DNA from: a virus | IMG/VR virus record: IMGVR_UViG_3300048136_000083 | Coordinates: 1 to 31,554 of that record | Direction: 5' to 3' (one strand) | Length of the DNA stretch: 31,554 bases | In this document: positions 15,541-20,467 of the stretch, one piece after another | How positions within the stretch are numbered: position 1 is the stretch's first letter | Layout of the letters: every line of letters begins with the position of its first letter | The notes under the pieces: model-generated | The model's input: only the letters and a program-made list of their open reading frames with translations | Told to the model about the DNA's origin: nothing | Database searches by the model: none | Translations under genes and position numbers: made by a program

Positions 15541-15992
15541 TTATCTTTCCACCTCATCTCCATCATTGTTGGTTTGTAATTGAAATAATATTCAGTGTAA
15601 CCAGCCAATGCAGTCTCACGTTTACACTCATCAGGCATGCACTGGGGAGGATCTGACCAATCAGTATCAGGCATACCGCTAGGAGCGCACAGGAGGAGCT
15701 TAGAACACTTTTCCCATGACATGTGTACCTTACCATACCTCTTGGTATACTCCTCTGAGAGGCCGTGAAAATGCCTGTACAGCCAGTAGTAGTGCTTAGT
15801 ATTAGACCGCACCCATACAGTGCTTGGGTGATTCTTATGTGCCAGACGGTAAGGAACAGGCGCACCACCTTCGACCACATGATGTGCAGCACACAGCATT
15901 TGCGCTGACTCCAGTACCATCTTGACCACATGCTTATCACACTGCATGGACGCAGCCTTCAAAGGGCATGGGTCTATGTAGAATATGTTCAT
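15537..15992 (-). CDS. Conserved phage protein with CDKHVVKM and NHPSTVW motifs
   Basis: 151 residues. The N-terminus, MNIFYIDPCPLKAASMQCDK then HVVKMVLESAQMLC, followed by AHKNHPSTVWVRSN, WLYRHFHGLSEEYTKRYGK and PTMMEMRW, is a pattern I know from many unrelated phages. Conserved His, Cys and Asp residues suggest an enzyme or metal site. It is sometimes labelled a pyrimidine-dimer glycosylase in databases, but I see no convincing similarity to T4 endonuclease V. Function unknown. Confidence 0.7.
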   Translation of the reverse strand: MNIFYIDPCPLKAASMQCDKHVVKMVLESAQMLCAAHHVVEGGAPVPYRLAHKNHPSTVWVRSNTKHYYWLYRHFHGLSEEYTKRYGKVHMSWEKCSKLLLCAPSGMPDTDWSDPPQCMPDECKRETALAGYTEYYFNYKPTMMEMRWKDK

Positions 15993-16306
15993 GCTTGCTC
16001 TCTCATGCGGTCTTGATAGTCATGGTACTCTTCTCCCCAAAACTCCAGATCATCGTGCAAATCTTTCAGAGCATCACGGGCATCAGTGAGTCGATCATAT
16101 CTCTTAAGGCCAGCGTTAGGAAACTTCTCCCTCTGTCTTTCATAGTGTCTAACACGTTCCATTAGAGTATCTTTAATTTCCATTAACACAAGCTCACGCA
16201 ATCTACTTTCAAATTGCTCCTTGTTACCATTAAGTATTAGAGCCTCTCGACTCTCAGAGTAAATTACAAAATGATCCACAAATAAATCTATATTATCCAT
16301 CATCAT
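15989..16306 (-). CDS. Unknown charged helical protein
   Basis: About 105 residues. There are three successive ATGs at 16306, 16303 and 16300, with AAGGAT just upstream; the second or third has the better spacing. The sequence is rich in R, E and D: ESRLRELVLMEIKDTLMERV, then RLTDARDALKDLHDDLEFWG. It is almost certainly alpha-helical. It overlaps the stop of the gene upstream and the start of the gene downstream. No family recognised. Confidence 0.6.
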   Translation of the reverse strand: MMMDNIDLFVDHFVIYSESREALILNGNKEQFESRLRELVLMEIKDTLMERVRHYERQREKFPNAGLKRYDRLTDARDALKDLHDDLEFWGEEYHDYQDRMREQA

Positions 16307-16457
16307 TATCCTTTTCAAAAATAGTAACGCTTATAGACCAAGAAAAACTTTCAGAGTTGTACCCCCTATCAATTAGTTCAGCCTGAATACACTCACTAAT
16401 GTAGTCACTGTCCTGATTATCATGGAACTCATTGATTAAAATATCTATAGTTTTCAT
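16293..16457 (-). CDS. Unknown 54-residue acidic protein behind pseudoknot 1
   Basis: Start placed at ATG 16457 (MKTIDILINEFHDNQDSDYI); an upstream extension would run through the pseudoknot. It is acidic (end TIFEKDNDDG). Its leader holds copy 1 of the pseudoknot element 28 bases before the start. The ribosome binding site is weak, which would fit control by the leader structure. Confidence 0.55.
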   Translation of the reverse strand: MKTIDILINEFHDNQDSDYISECIQAELIDRGYNSESFSWSISVTIFEKDNDDG

Positions 16458-16484
16458 AAAATTTCTTATCTGTACTAGTAAAGG

Positions 16485-16512
16485 TGAGCAGTTTATCCAC
16501 ATACTCAGGTGG
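16485..16512 (-). ncRNA. Pseudoknot element, copy 1
   Basis: Minus-strand order: CCAC, C, TGAGTA, T, GTGG, ATAAAC, TGCTCA. Stem 1 is CCAC/GTGG; stem 2 is TGAGTA/TGCTCA with one U-G wobble. The crossing loops are one nucleotide and an A-rich six, as in classical H-type pseudoknots. It begins 11 bases after one gene's stop and ends 28 bases before the next start. Confidence 0.75.
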
Positions 16513-16522
16513 CAGGAGTAAC

Positions 16523-16780
16523 CTATTCAACAGCGATACCGAAGTCGCTGCCATCCTCATGAAACACAGTGATCTCATGATCTGAGGTGCCATACTTGTA
16601 GTTAATCAGGTGTAGTATCTCACGTATCTGACTATTGCTAGCATTCACCTTCTCTGCAATGGTCATCACATGCTCATCTGTAAGATGCACAGGGTCTGAC
16701 TTCCTGCAAACTTTAATATCAGTCCAGCCCTTATCTGAGTCACGGCTGATCACCGCCTTTCTTGCTCTGTGGATATTCAT
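16523..16780 (-). CDS. Unknown 85-residue protein
   Basis: MNIHRARKAVISRDSDKGWT, then SDPVHLTDEHVMTIAEKVNA and EITVFHEDGSDFGIAVE. It starts in a TAATG overlap with the gene upstream. The end looks like a small beta hairpin. Its stop is followed after 11 bases by pseudoknot copy 1. No known family. Confidence 0.6.
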   Translation of the reverse strand: MNIHRARKAVISRDSDKGWTDIKVCRKSDPVHLTDEHVMTIAEKVNASNSQIREILHLINYKYGTSDHEITVFHEDGSDFGIAVE

Positions 16781-17004
16781 TATTTAATGTCCTTGATTAC
16801 TTGAATGCATACACCATCGGCAACACTGTACGACTTGTACGTACCCTTGCCTAGATAGATATGCGCTGATGCTCTTGCTCTAACTGCATGTTCTTTAGGA
16901 ACAATGAACCAATCACCTTGCTTCATGCCAGAGAAGAGTCCCTTCCAGCGTGAACGTCCAGTGGTAGGAGCAGGAGCAGATTGCACTTTATAATACGTAG
17001 CCAT
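16780..17004 (-). CDS. Unknown 74-residue protein behind pseudoknot 2
   Basis: Start at ATG 17004 (MATYYKVQSAPAP), with AGGAAG eight bases upstream. The centre, MKQGDWFIVPKEHAVRARAS, followed by IYLGKGTYKSYSVADGVCIQ, resembles small SH3-like or WYL-like beta proteins found in phages, which often bind nucleic acid. Pseudoknot copy 2 ends 16 bases before the start, so its last stem borders the ribosome binding site directly. Confidence 0.65.
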   Translation of the reverse strand: MATYYKVQSAPAPTTGRSRWKGLFSGMKQGDWFIVPKEHAVRARASAHIYLGKGTYKSYSVADGVCIQVIKDIK

Positions 17005-17019
17005 ATTTTTCTTCCTCGT

Positions 17020-17047
17020 TGAGCAGTTTTTCATCATGCTCAGGATG
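17020..17047 (-). ncRNA. Pseudoknot element, copy 2
   Basis: Minus strand: CATC, C, TGAGCA, T, GATG, AAAAAC, TGCTCA. Stem 1 is CATC/GATG, stem 2 a perfect TGAGCA/TGCTCA. The Shine-Dalgarno sequence of the next gene (GAGGAAG) begins three bases after stem 2, so folding would be expected to affect ribosome access. Confidence 0.8.
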
Positions 17048-17102
17048 CGAGGGGTTTTGGTCATCAGCACAGGCCCTCGTTACCTATGCTGATGTTTGTA
17101 AT

Positions 17103-17795
17103 CTATCCGACTGCAATTAGGTCTGTGTCTACAACAAAGTTGCCTTTGTCTTTCTTAGCCTTAGCCTTAGCAATCAATCCGACAATAACCTTACCAGCCT
17201 TGACGTTCACAAGGTCTGAGGCATCGCCATCTATCACCCTGCGACCTTTGTAATACTTGGGCATACCATTGCGGAACACCACAGACATAGGCACATTAGA
17301 CTTGAGTGCCTTGACCACATGTTTTTGGTATGCAGGTTCGTTACTGTAGGAGTACATCAACTCGTAGTTGGGTGGAGTCTTACCCAGCCTTGACGCATTC
17401 TTCGTATAGTCATAGAAGAAAATATCGGGAAACTCCTGCGGTATCCCATGCTTCTCCCACGGTATGTCTGACAATACATTAAGACGCACTGCCGCCTTGA
17501 CACCCTGACGCTTGCAAAGCTTGTCGAAGTTAGTCAATTCCTTGCGAAGCTTGTCAAGGAAACCAGCCCTGTCGCTATGCCACCAATCAGACTTGCGTTG
17601 CCTACCTGCCTTGACGTTTGAGAATACGCCCATACCTGCCGACTCAAGGCAAGACTCTGCACATCCTGCTACATGCCGGTAAGGACAGAGAACATCATCA
17701 GGCATGAGAGACAGACCCGCCAGCCGATACTCTTGGCTGCTATTGTCACTTTTCTTTAGCTTGGTGTTACCGCCTGTTGTATCAAGTAGTTTCAT
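17103..17795 (-). CDS. Conserved phage protein, Cys-rich N-terminus (DUF7227-like)
   Basis: 230 residues. Pattern: LAGLSLMPDDVLCPYRHVAG, then CAESCLESAGMG (Cys37, 45, 49), a run of VKAGRQRKSDWWHSDR, VRLNVLSDIPWEKHG, FYDYTKNASR, and a C-terminal VIDGDASDLV with VIVGLIAKAKAK. I know this arrangement from hypothetical proteins in many lytic phages (possibly DUF7227; number from memory). Cysteine clustering hints at a metal site, and conserved N, D and E hint at an enzyme. Function unknown. It overlaps the gene upstream by four bases. Confidence 0.75.
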   Translation of the reverse strand: MKLLDTTGGNTKLKKSDNSSQEYRLAGLSLMPDDVLCPYRHVAGCAESCLESAGMGVFSNVKAGRQRKSDWWHSDRAGFLDKLRKELTNFDKLCKRQGVKAAVRLNVLSDIPWEKHGIPQEFPDIFFYDYTKNASRLGKTPPNYELMYSYSNEPAYQKHVVKALKSNVPMSVVFRNGMPKYYKGRRVIDGDASDLVNVKAGKVIVGLIAKAKAKKDKGNFVVDTDLIAVG

Positions 17796-17983
17796 TCTTC
17801 CTCCATCATTGCCCTGTCTGCTTGGAATCTTTCAATCGTTGTCTCAATTGAATTGATCTTCTCGCACTCAGCCTGAATCACTGGATGCCATAGTTCATCA
17901 ATGACATCCCCCGGCTTATAGAAATCCCATGCCCATTCTTTGAAACTTTTGATCTCAGTTGGATCTAATTCTTTAAATATCAA
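17792..17983 (-). CDS. Unknown 63-residue protein
   Basis: I place the start at TTG 17983, overlapping the preceding TGA (TTGA) with GGAGGAAGG upstream; GTG 17998 is an alternative. Sequence: IFKELDPTEIKSFKEWAWDF, then YKPGDVIDELWHPVIQAECE. The N-terminal motif resembles small phage proteins of the same operon region in marine podoviruses (impression only). Function unknown. Confidence 0.6.
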   Translation of the reverse strand: MIFKELDPTEIKSFKEWAWDFYKPGDVIDELWHPVIQAECEKINSIETTIERFQADRAMMEEE

Positions 17984-18147
17984 CTCGCCTTCCTCCACTT
18001 TGCTCTGCGTTCTAATTCTAGTTGGCAAGCCATGCCCTGCCTAATGAAATGCTCCGCGTCAATACTGCCATAAGCTTTGCTAGCCTTAGCCCAGTAGCGC
18101 AACCCAATCTCATTGATCTGCTTATCCGATAATCTTTTGAGATTCAT
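17980..18147 (-). CDS. Unknown 55-residue protein behind pseudoknot 3
   Basis: Start ATG 18147 with CGAGG upstream. Sequence: MNLKRLSDKQINEIGLRYWA, then SIDAEHFIRQGMACQLELER; helical and basic at the end. Pseudoknot copy 3 ends 30 bases before the start. It is the first protein gene after the structured RNA region. Confidence 0.6.
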   Translation of the reverse strand: MNLKRLSDKQINEIGLRYWAKASKAYGSIDAEHFIRQGMACQLELERRAKWRKAS

Positions 18148-18176
18148 ACACTTACCCTCGTTTATTAAACAAAAAA

Positions 18177-18205
18177 TGAGCAGTTTAACGCCATACTCAG
18201 GGCGT
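18177..18205 (-). ncRNA. Pseudoknot element, copy 3
   Basis: Minus strand: ACGCC, C, TGAGTA, T, GGCGT, TAAAC, TGCTCA. Stem 1 has five pairs (ACGCC/GGCGT); stem 2 TGAGTA/TGCTCA has one U-G wobble that would be a mismatch on the other strand. It ends with A/T-rich TTTTTTGTTTAATAAACGAGG leading to the next gene. Confidence 0.8.
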
Positions 18206-18329
18206 GTAGCAGTTATGGTTATGTACACCCTTGCGAGGCATACATAGAGCCAAGGCAAACGAGCTTGAGAGGCCATAGGCACCCCGACTGGTTACGGTGG
18301 TTCCGTCCCGCCCTGCTACGAAATACTGT

Positions 18330-18357
18330 GGGGCAGTTTATAGTCATGCTCAGGACT
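18330..18357 (-). ncRNA. Pseudoknot element, copy 4
   Basis: Minus strand: AGTC, C, TGAGCA, T, GACT, ATAAAC, TGCCCC. Stem 1 AGTC/GACT is perfect and different from all other copies; stem 2 has a weaker outer part (an A-C mismatch). Followed by ACAGTATTT and the closing stem of segment C. Confidence 0.7.
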
Positions 18358-18413
18358 CCGCGACTGTTAGTATCCTATCTGCAATTCGCCACGGCTCCAC
18401 TAGGCAGATAAGA

Positions 18414-18441
18414 TAGACAGTTTAACGCCATGTCTAGGGCG
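18414..18441 (-). ncRNA. Pseudoknot element, copy 5
   Basis: Minus strand: CGCC, C, TAGACA, T, GGCG, TTAAAC, TGTCTA. Stem 2 is changed on both sides (TAGACA/TGTCTA instead of TGAGCA/TGCTCA) with full pairing kept, the strongest covariation among the six. Confidence 0.8.
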
Positions 18442-18565
18442 ATTGTGTGTGACGCTTACGGTTATCCATCCTCCAATTAGTCAAGTAGGGCCGTCAGTCT
18501 GGACTATTCCAGCCGGAGGCTACGCCATATCAATGGCGCATACCAGACGAATCACACAAATACTG

Positions 18566-18596
18566 TAGGGCAGTTTTACATCGTACCCATAGGATG
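18566..18596 (-). ncRNA. Pseudoknot element, copy 6
   Basis: Minus strand: CATC, C, TATGGGTA, C, GATG, TAAAAC, TGCCCTA. Stem 1 CATC/GATG; stem 2 pairs TA and GGGTA with TGCCCTA leaving one bulged T and one U-G wobble. Followed by ACAGTATTT as in copy 4. Confidence 0.7.
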
Positions 18597-18667
18597 GTTC
18601 CCAGCGCCGGAGAGAAACGCTGGTATTGAAAGTTTACCCTTTACAATGCCACGTTGGATTTTGGTTG

Positions 18668-19150
18668 TTATTGAGCCTGTAAGTCTGCCAGCGTGGAGCG
18701 TAGTACCGCCTCTAACCTATCATTGGCAGATGATACCTTGGCCCGTCCCTCCTCTTTGGCTTTGTCCAGAGAAGAAAGCAGCGCCTTGGCTTTTAGGATC
18801 AAGTCTAGATCTGGCTTGGCTATGCCTTCCCTACTGAATTCGTACCAGTTCGATTCTATTGGCTTGACCTCTATGCTTTCGCCTTTGATCTTTTTAACAA
18901 CAAAACCGTCCTGATCTTTTGCCGCTAAAAACTTCACATTGGCATGAGCTTTAATAAAGTTTTTAAGGTCAGCACTGCGAATGCTTTTCATCGTAACACT
19001 AGCATTCACTAGCATTTCGATCCGCGACGTGTCGCCATGTTGCGCGTAGGTATCGACAGCCGATACTGTTAGCAATTGGATATTGTCGCGTAATGTTGAC
19101 TCTGATTTCTTAGCCGCTTTAATTTTTGCGGCGAATGTTTTTGTGTCCAT
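18668..19150 (-). CDS. Unknown 160-residue protein between two structured RNAs
   Basis: MDTKTFAAKIKAAKKSESTL at the start, then LLTVSAVDTYAQHGDTSRIE, a central LKNFIKAHANVKFLAAKDQD, VVKKIKGESIEVKPIESNWY and a helical C-terminus (DLILKAKALLSSLDKAKEEG). It is predominantly alpha-helical and basic in the first half. It is the first protein gene of the leftward operon, with GAGGG upstream of its start. A similar N-terminal pattern occurs in hypothetical proteins of marine podoviruses (impression). Its place between two candidate structured RNAs raises the possibility of an RNA-binding role; there is no sequence motif for it. Confidence 0.75.
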   Translation of the reverse strand: MDTKTFAAKIKAAKKSESTLRDNIQLLTVSAVDTYAQHGDTSRIEMLVNASVTMKSIRSADLKNFIKAHANVKFLAAKDQDGFVVKKIKGESIEVKPIESNWYEFSREGIAKPDLDLILKAKALLSSLDKAKEEGRAKVSSANDRLEAVLRSTLADLQAQ

Positions 19151-19195
19151 AGTGTTACCCTCGAAAGTAAAAAATAAATTAACGTGACATTGTAA

Positions 19196-19274
19196 AAAGC
19201 AAACAAAAAGCCAACGCTAACAGTACCGATTGACCACCAAAAATGACGATCAATCAACCCACTAGACGTTGGCT
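19196..19274 (-). terminator. Rho-independent terminator of the leader RNA
   Basis: Minus strand: AGCCAACG (19274-19267) pairs with CGTTGGCT (19216-19209), eight perfect pairs. An inner stem GATTGA/TCAATC (19255-19250 with 19233-19228) lies between. It is followed at once by TTTTTGTTTGCTTTTT. It would separate the leader RNA from the gene starting at 19150. Confidence 0.75.
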
Positions 19275-19557
19275 AACGTTCACTATTTATTTTTGCTAGG
19301 TGGCCACCCCAAAGGGTTCCTCACTTCACATAACCAAGCGTTTAAGCAATGGCTCCCTCTAATGCTTTCGCATGGGGCATTTAATCGTGCCGCTTTAAGG
19401 GTACCCAACCTATCCCGAAAGATAGCACCTGCAATTTAAATCGCAGGTTTTGGTGTTTCTTCGCTGCCCCATAAGGGTCTATTGATCGCATAGCATTGGG
19501 CCTACACTCGCGTACTGTTATCCGTACCCCCACCATTTTTGCCTTTTACGAGTGTAG
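19196..19557 (-). ncRNA. Candidate structured leader RNA
   Basis: About 360 bases with no credible gene. Minus-strand pairs: CTACACTCG/CGAGTGTAG, nine perfect pairs (19557-19549 with 19510-19502); long-range ATGGGGCA/TGCCCCAT, eight perfect pairs (19379-19372 with 19472-19465); inside it a stem ACCTGCGA/TTGCAGGT with a U-G wobble (19448-19427) and CTATC/GATAG. Next to it is ATGC-GAAA-GCAT, a GNRA tetraloop that exists only on the minus strand. It ends in a terminator. It does not match tmRNA, RNase P or 6S RNA by the landmarks I know. Expression from the LexA-marked region upstream is inferred. Confidence 0.6.
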
Positions 19558-19648
19558 CAGGTTGGTGCGCTTTTCCTCGACCGCCGTTGAAGCGATGGGA
19601 GTAGATTAATCAATTGGGTAGGCATTGCAACAAGTAAAACAAGTTTAT

Positions 19649-19665
19649 TGTAACAAAGTGTTACA
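19649..19665. promoter_or_regulatory. Operator-like palindrome TGTAACA-aag-TGTTACA
   Basis: Seven-base perfect arms with a three-base centre, just downstream (leftward) of the LexA box at 19690. A dyad of this size is typical of a dimeric repressor site. The binding protein is unknown; the small HTH protein at 15307-15540 is one candidate. Confidence 0.5.
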
Positions 19666-19689
19666 GAATGTTTCCAAGATGTTAAATAC

Positions 19690-19705
19690 CTGTATATATA
19701 TACAG
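19690..19705. promoter_or_regulatory. LexA (SOS) box 1
   Basis: CTGTATATATATACAG is exactly the consensus core of the E. coli-type LexA operator (CTGT-N8-ACAG with alternating TA). On the minus strand a TTGCTT -35 and TATATA -10 with 16-base spacing would overlap it, so LexA binding would block leftward early transcription. The promoter reading is tentative; the palindrome is certain. Confidence 0.8.
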
Positions 19706-19754
19706 TACTTTTCAACAAGCAACTAACATGCCAACTACGAAAACTAAGGGGAAC

Positions 19755-19770
19755 CTGTATAAACATACAG
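19755..19770. promoter_or_regulatory. LexA (SOS) box 2
   Basis: CTGTATAAACATACAG has the CTGT-N8-ACAG pattern with T/A-rich centre, 65 bases (about six helical turns) from box 1. That spacing places the two sites on the same face of the helix, allowing joint repression. Confidence 0.75.
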
Positions 19771-20014
19771 TATCCTAAAGCTTTCCATTTTGCCTTGTGT
19801 CGGTTTTTAGGGGTAGGGCATAGCGTACTAGCAGAAAATATTTTGTGGCTTAGATGGGAAAATAGAAGGAATCAGGGACTGGATGGATATACAGGTAAGA
19901 TGTTGAATGTGGGGAATATTTGCAATATTTATGCCAACAATTTCACATATTCCAAAGCTTACACAATATTGTAAATATTTTCCAATTGGGAATAGGTGAC
20001 GAAGCGAGGCTAAA

Positions 20015-20054
20015 TGAGAATCATTTGCAATTGGGAAATATTGTCAAATGGGGA
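20015..20054. repeat. 40-bp direct repeat, copy 1 (iteron-like)
   Basis: Begins TGAGAATCATTTGCAATTGG and continues with GAAATATTG; 36 of 40 positions match the copy at 20089-20128. Pieces of it (CAATTGGGAATA, GGGAAATATT, GGGAATATT) recur between 19910 and 20140. AT-rich repeats of this kind are typical of replication origins; no DnaA box was confirmed. Confidence 0.7.
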
Positions 20055-20088
20055 AATATTTTAAATAAGAAACAATGGCATTTGCTAT

Positions 20089-20128
20089 TGAGAATCATTG
20101 GCAATTGAGAAATATTGTTAAATGGGAA
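20089..20128. repeat. 40-bp direct repeat, copy 2 (iteron-like)
   Basis: Begins TGAGAATCATTGGCAATTGA; starts 74 bases (about seven helical turns) after copy 1, with four mismatches. It is followed by GGGAATCATTCTC, another partial copy fused to a palindrome. Confidence 0.7.
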
Positions 20129-20139
20129 TCATTCTCAAT

Positions 20140-20174
20140 GGGCGGGGCAGGTGGTCACGGGGGTAGGGGTGGGG
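20140..20174 (+). other. G-rich tract, possible G-quadruplex
   Basis: Runs of GGG, GGGG, GGGGG, GGGG and GGGG with short linkers lie in the middle of a strongly AT-rich intergenic region. The last three runs (GGGGG-TA-GGGG-T-GGGG) plus the GGGG at 20144 fit a quadruplex pattern with one long loop. It is not part of any gene. Confidence 0.6.
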
Positions 20175-20256
20175 AGTAATACAATCTTACACATTTTGCA
20201 CTATTTTGCAATTGTAAAGCTAATAACCCAATATGCATAATATTCACAATATTGCG

Positions 20257-20370
20257 CTCACTGTACAATAAGTACAATCTAGTTAACATCTATTGTACTA
20301 TATATTGTTAACTATATTTTTATATTATAGTTAACTAGATGTTACTTATTGTACAATATTATACAGTGAG
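20257..20370. repeat. Large nested inverted repeat upstream of terminase
   Basis: Three successive perfect arm pairs: CTCACTGTA/TACAGTGAG (20257-20265, 20362-20370), TACAATAAGTA/TACTTATTGTA (20264-20274, 20343-20353) and ATCTAGTTAAC/GTTAACTAGAT (20277-20287, 20330-20340). The AT-rich centre adds GTTAACTATA/TATAGTTAAC (20307-20316, 20326-20335), which competes with the third pair. Altogether 31 paired bases per side. Candidate roles are packaging site, origin or operator; it lies 50 bases before the small-terminase promoter. Confidence 0.75.
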
Positions 20371-20418
20371 ATTAAGGATCTGTCAAGTGTTTTTTGTTAA
20401 AAAAAACAAAAATAATGC

Positions 20419-20447
20419 TTGACAAAAGTGTAATACAACCCTATACT
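20419..20447 (+). promoter_or_regulatory. Sigma-70 promoter for the packaging/structural operon
   Basis: TTGACA (20419-20424), exactly 17 bases, then TATACT (20442-20447): a near-consensus bacterial promoter. Expected start near 20454 leaves only about 14 untranslated bases before the ATG at 20468, with no visible Shine-Dalgarno sequence. It is used by host RNA polymerase (known of this promoter type) and matches the absence of a phage polymerase gene. Confidence 0.85.
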
Positions 20448-20467
20448 TATATTTATTTCAGATAACT

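Larger units (their letters stand above)
18177..18623 (-). ncRNA. Candidate structured RNA array with four pseudoknots
   Basis: About 450 bases without a credible gene. On the minus strand it starts with hairpin CCAGCG/CGCTGG (18623-18601), then alternates pseudoknots 6, 5, 4, 3 with three folded segments. Segment A is closed by TGTGTGA/TCACACA (18558-18552 with 18452-18446) and contains GTCTGG/CCAGAC, hairpin CGCCAT/ATGGCG and CCTCC/GGAGG. Segment B is closed by TATCTGC/GCAGATA (18410-18404 with 18382-18376). Segment C is closed by GTAGCAG/CTGCTAC (18319-18313 with 18212-18206) and holds hairpin ACGG/CCGT plus a second H-type knot (CCTTG/CAAGG with TATGTA/TACATA). Pseudoknots 4 and 6 are followed by the same ACAGTATTT. 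GC content is above the surroundings. All pairs found by eye. Confidence 0.65.

Noticed and set aside
15537-15992. T4 endonuclease V (pyrimidine dimer glycosylase)
   Set aside because: I could not align the catalytic N-terminus or the central helix of T4 endonuclease V; only database-style naming suggests it.
16485-18596. Spaced repeats that could be taken for a CRISPR array
   Set aside because: The copies are unevenly spaced (73 to about 1130 bases), only partly identical, and differ by compensatory changes; no cas genes are present.
18646-18837. 63-codon plus-strand open frame
   Set aside because: Antisense to the 18668-19150 gene, with Trp/Pro-rich composition and no start signal.
18177-19557. 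tmRNA, RNase P RNA, tRNA genes or a group I intron
   Set aside because: No tRNA-like ends, TTCGA-type T-loop, GAGGAAAGTCC core or intron core sequences were seen. The resemblance is limited to having several pseudoknots.
19518-19766. 82-codon minus-strand open frame
   Set aside because: It runs through the LexA box and the 9-bp RNA stem, has unlikely composition and no ribosome binding site.
19920-20108. 62-codon plus-strand open frame
   Set aside because: It lies in the iteron-like repeats, with low-complexity translation of those repeats.
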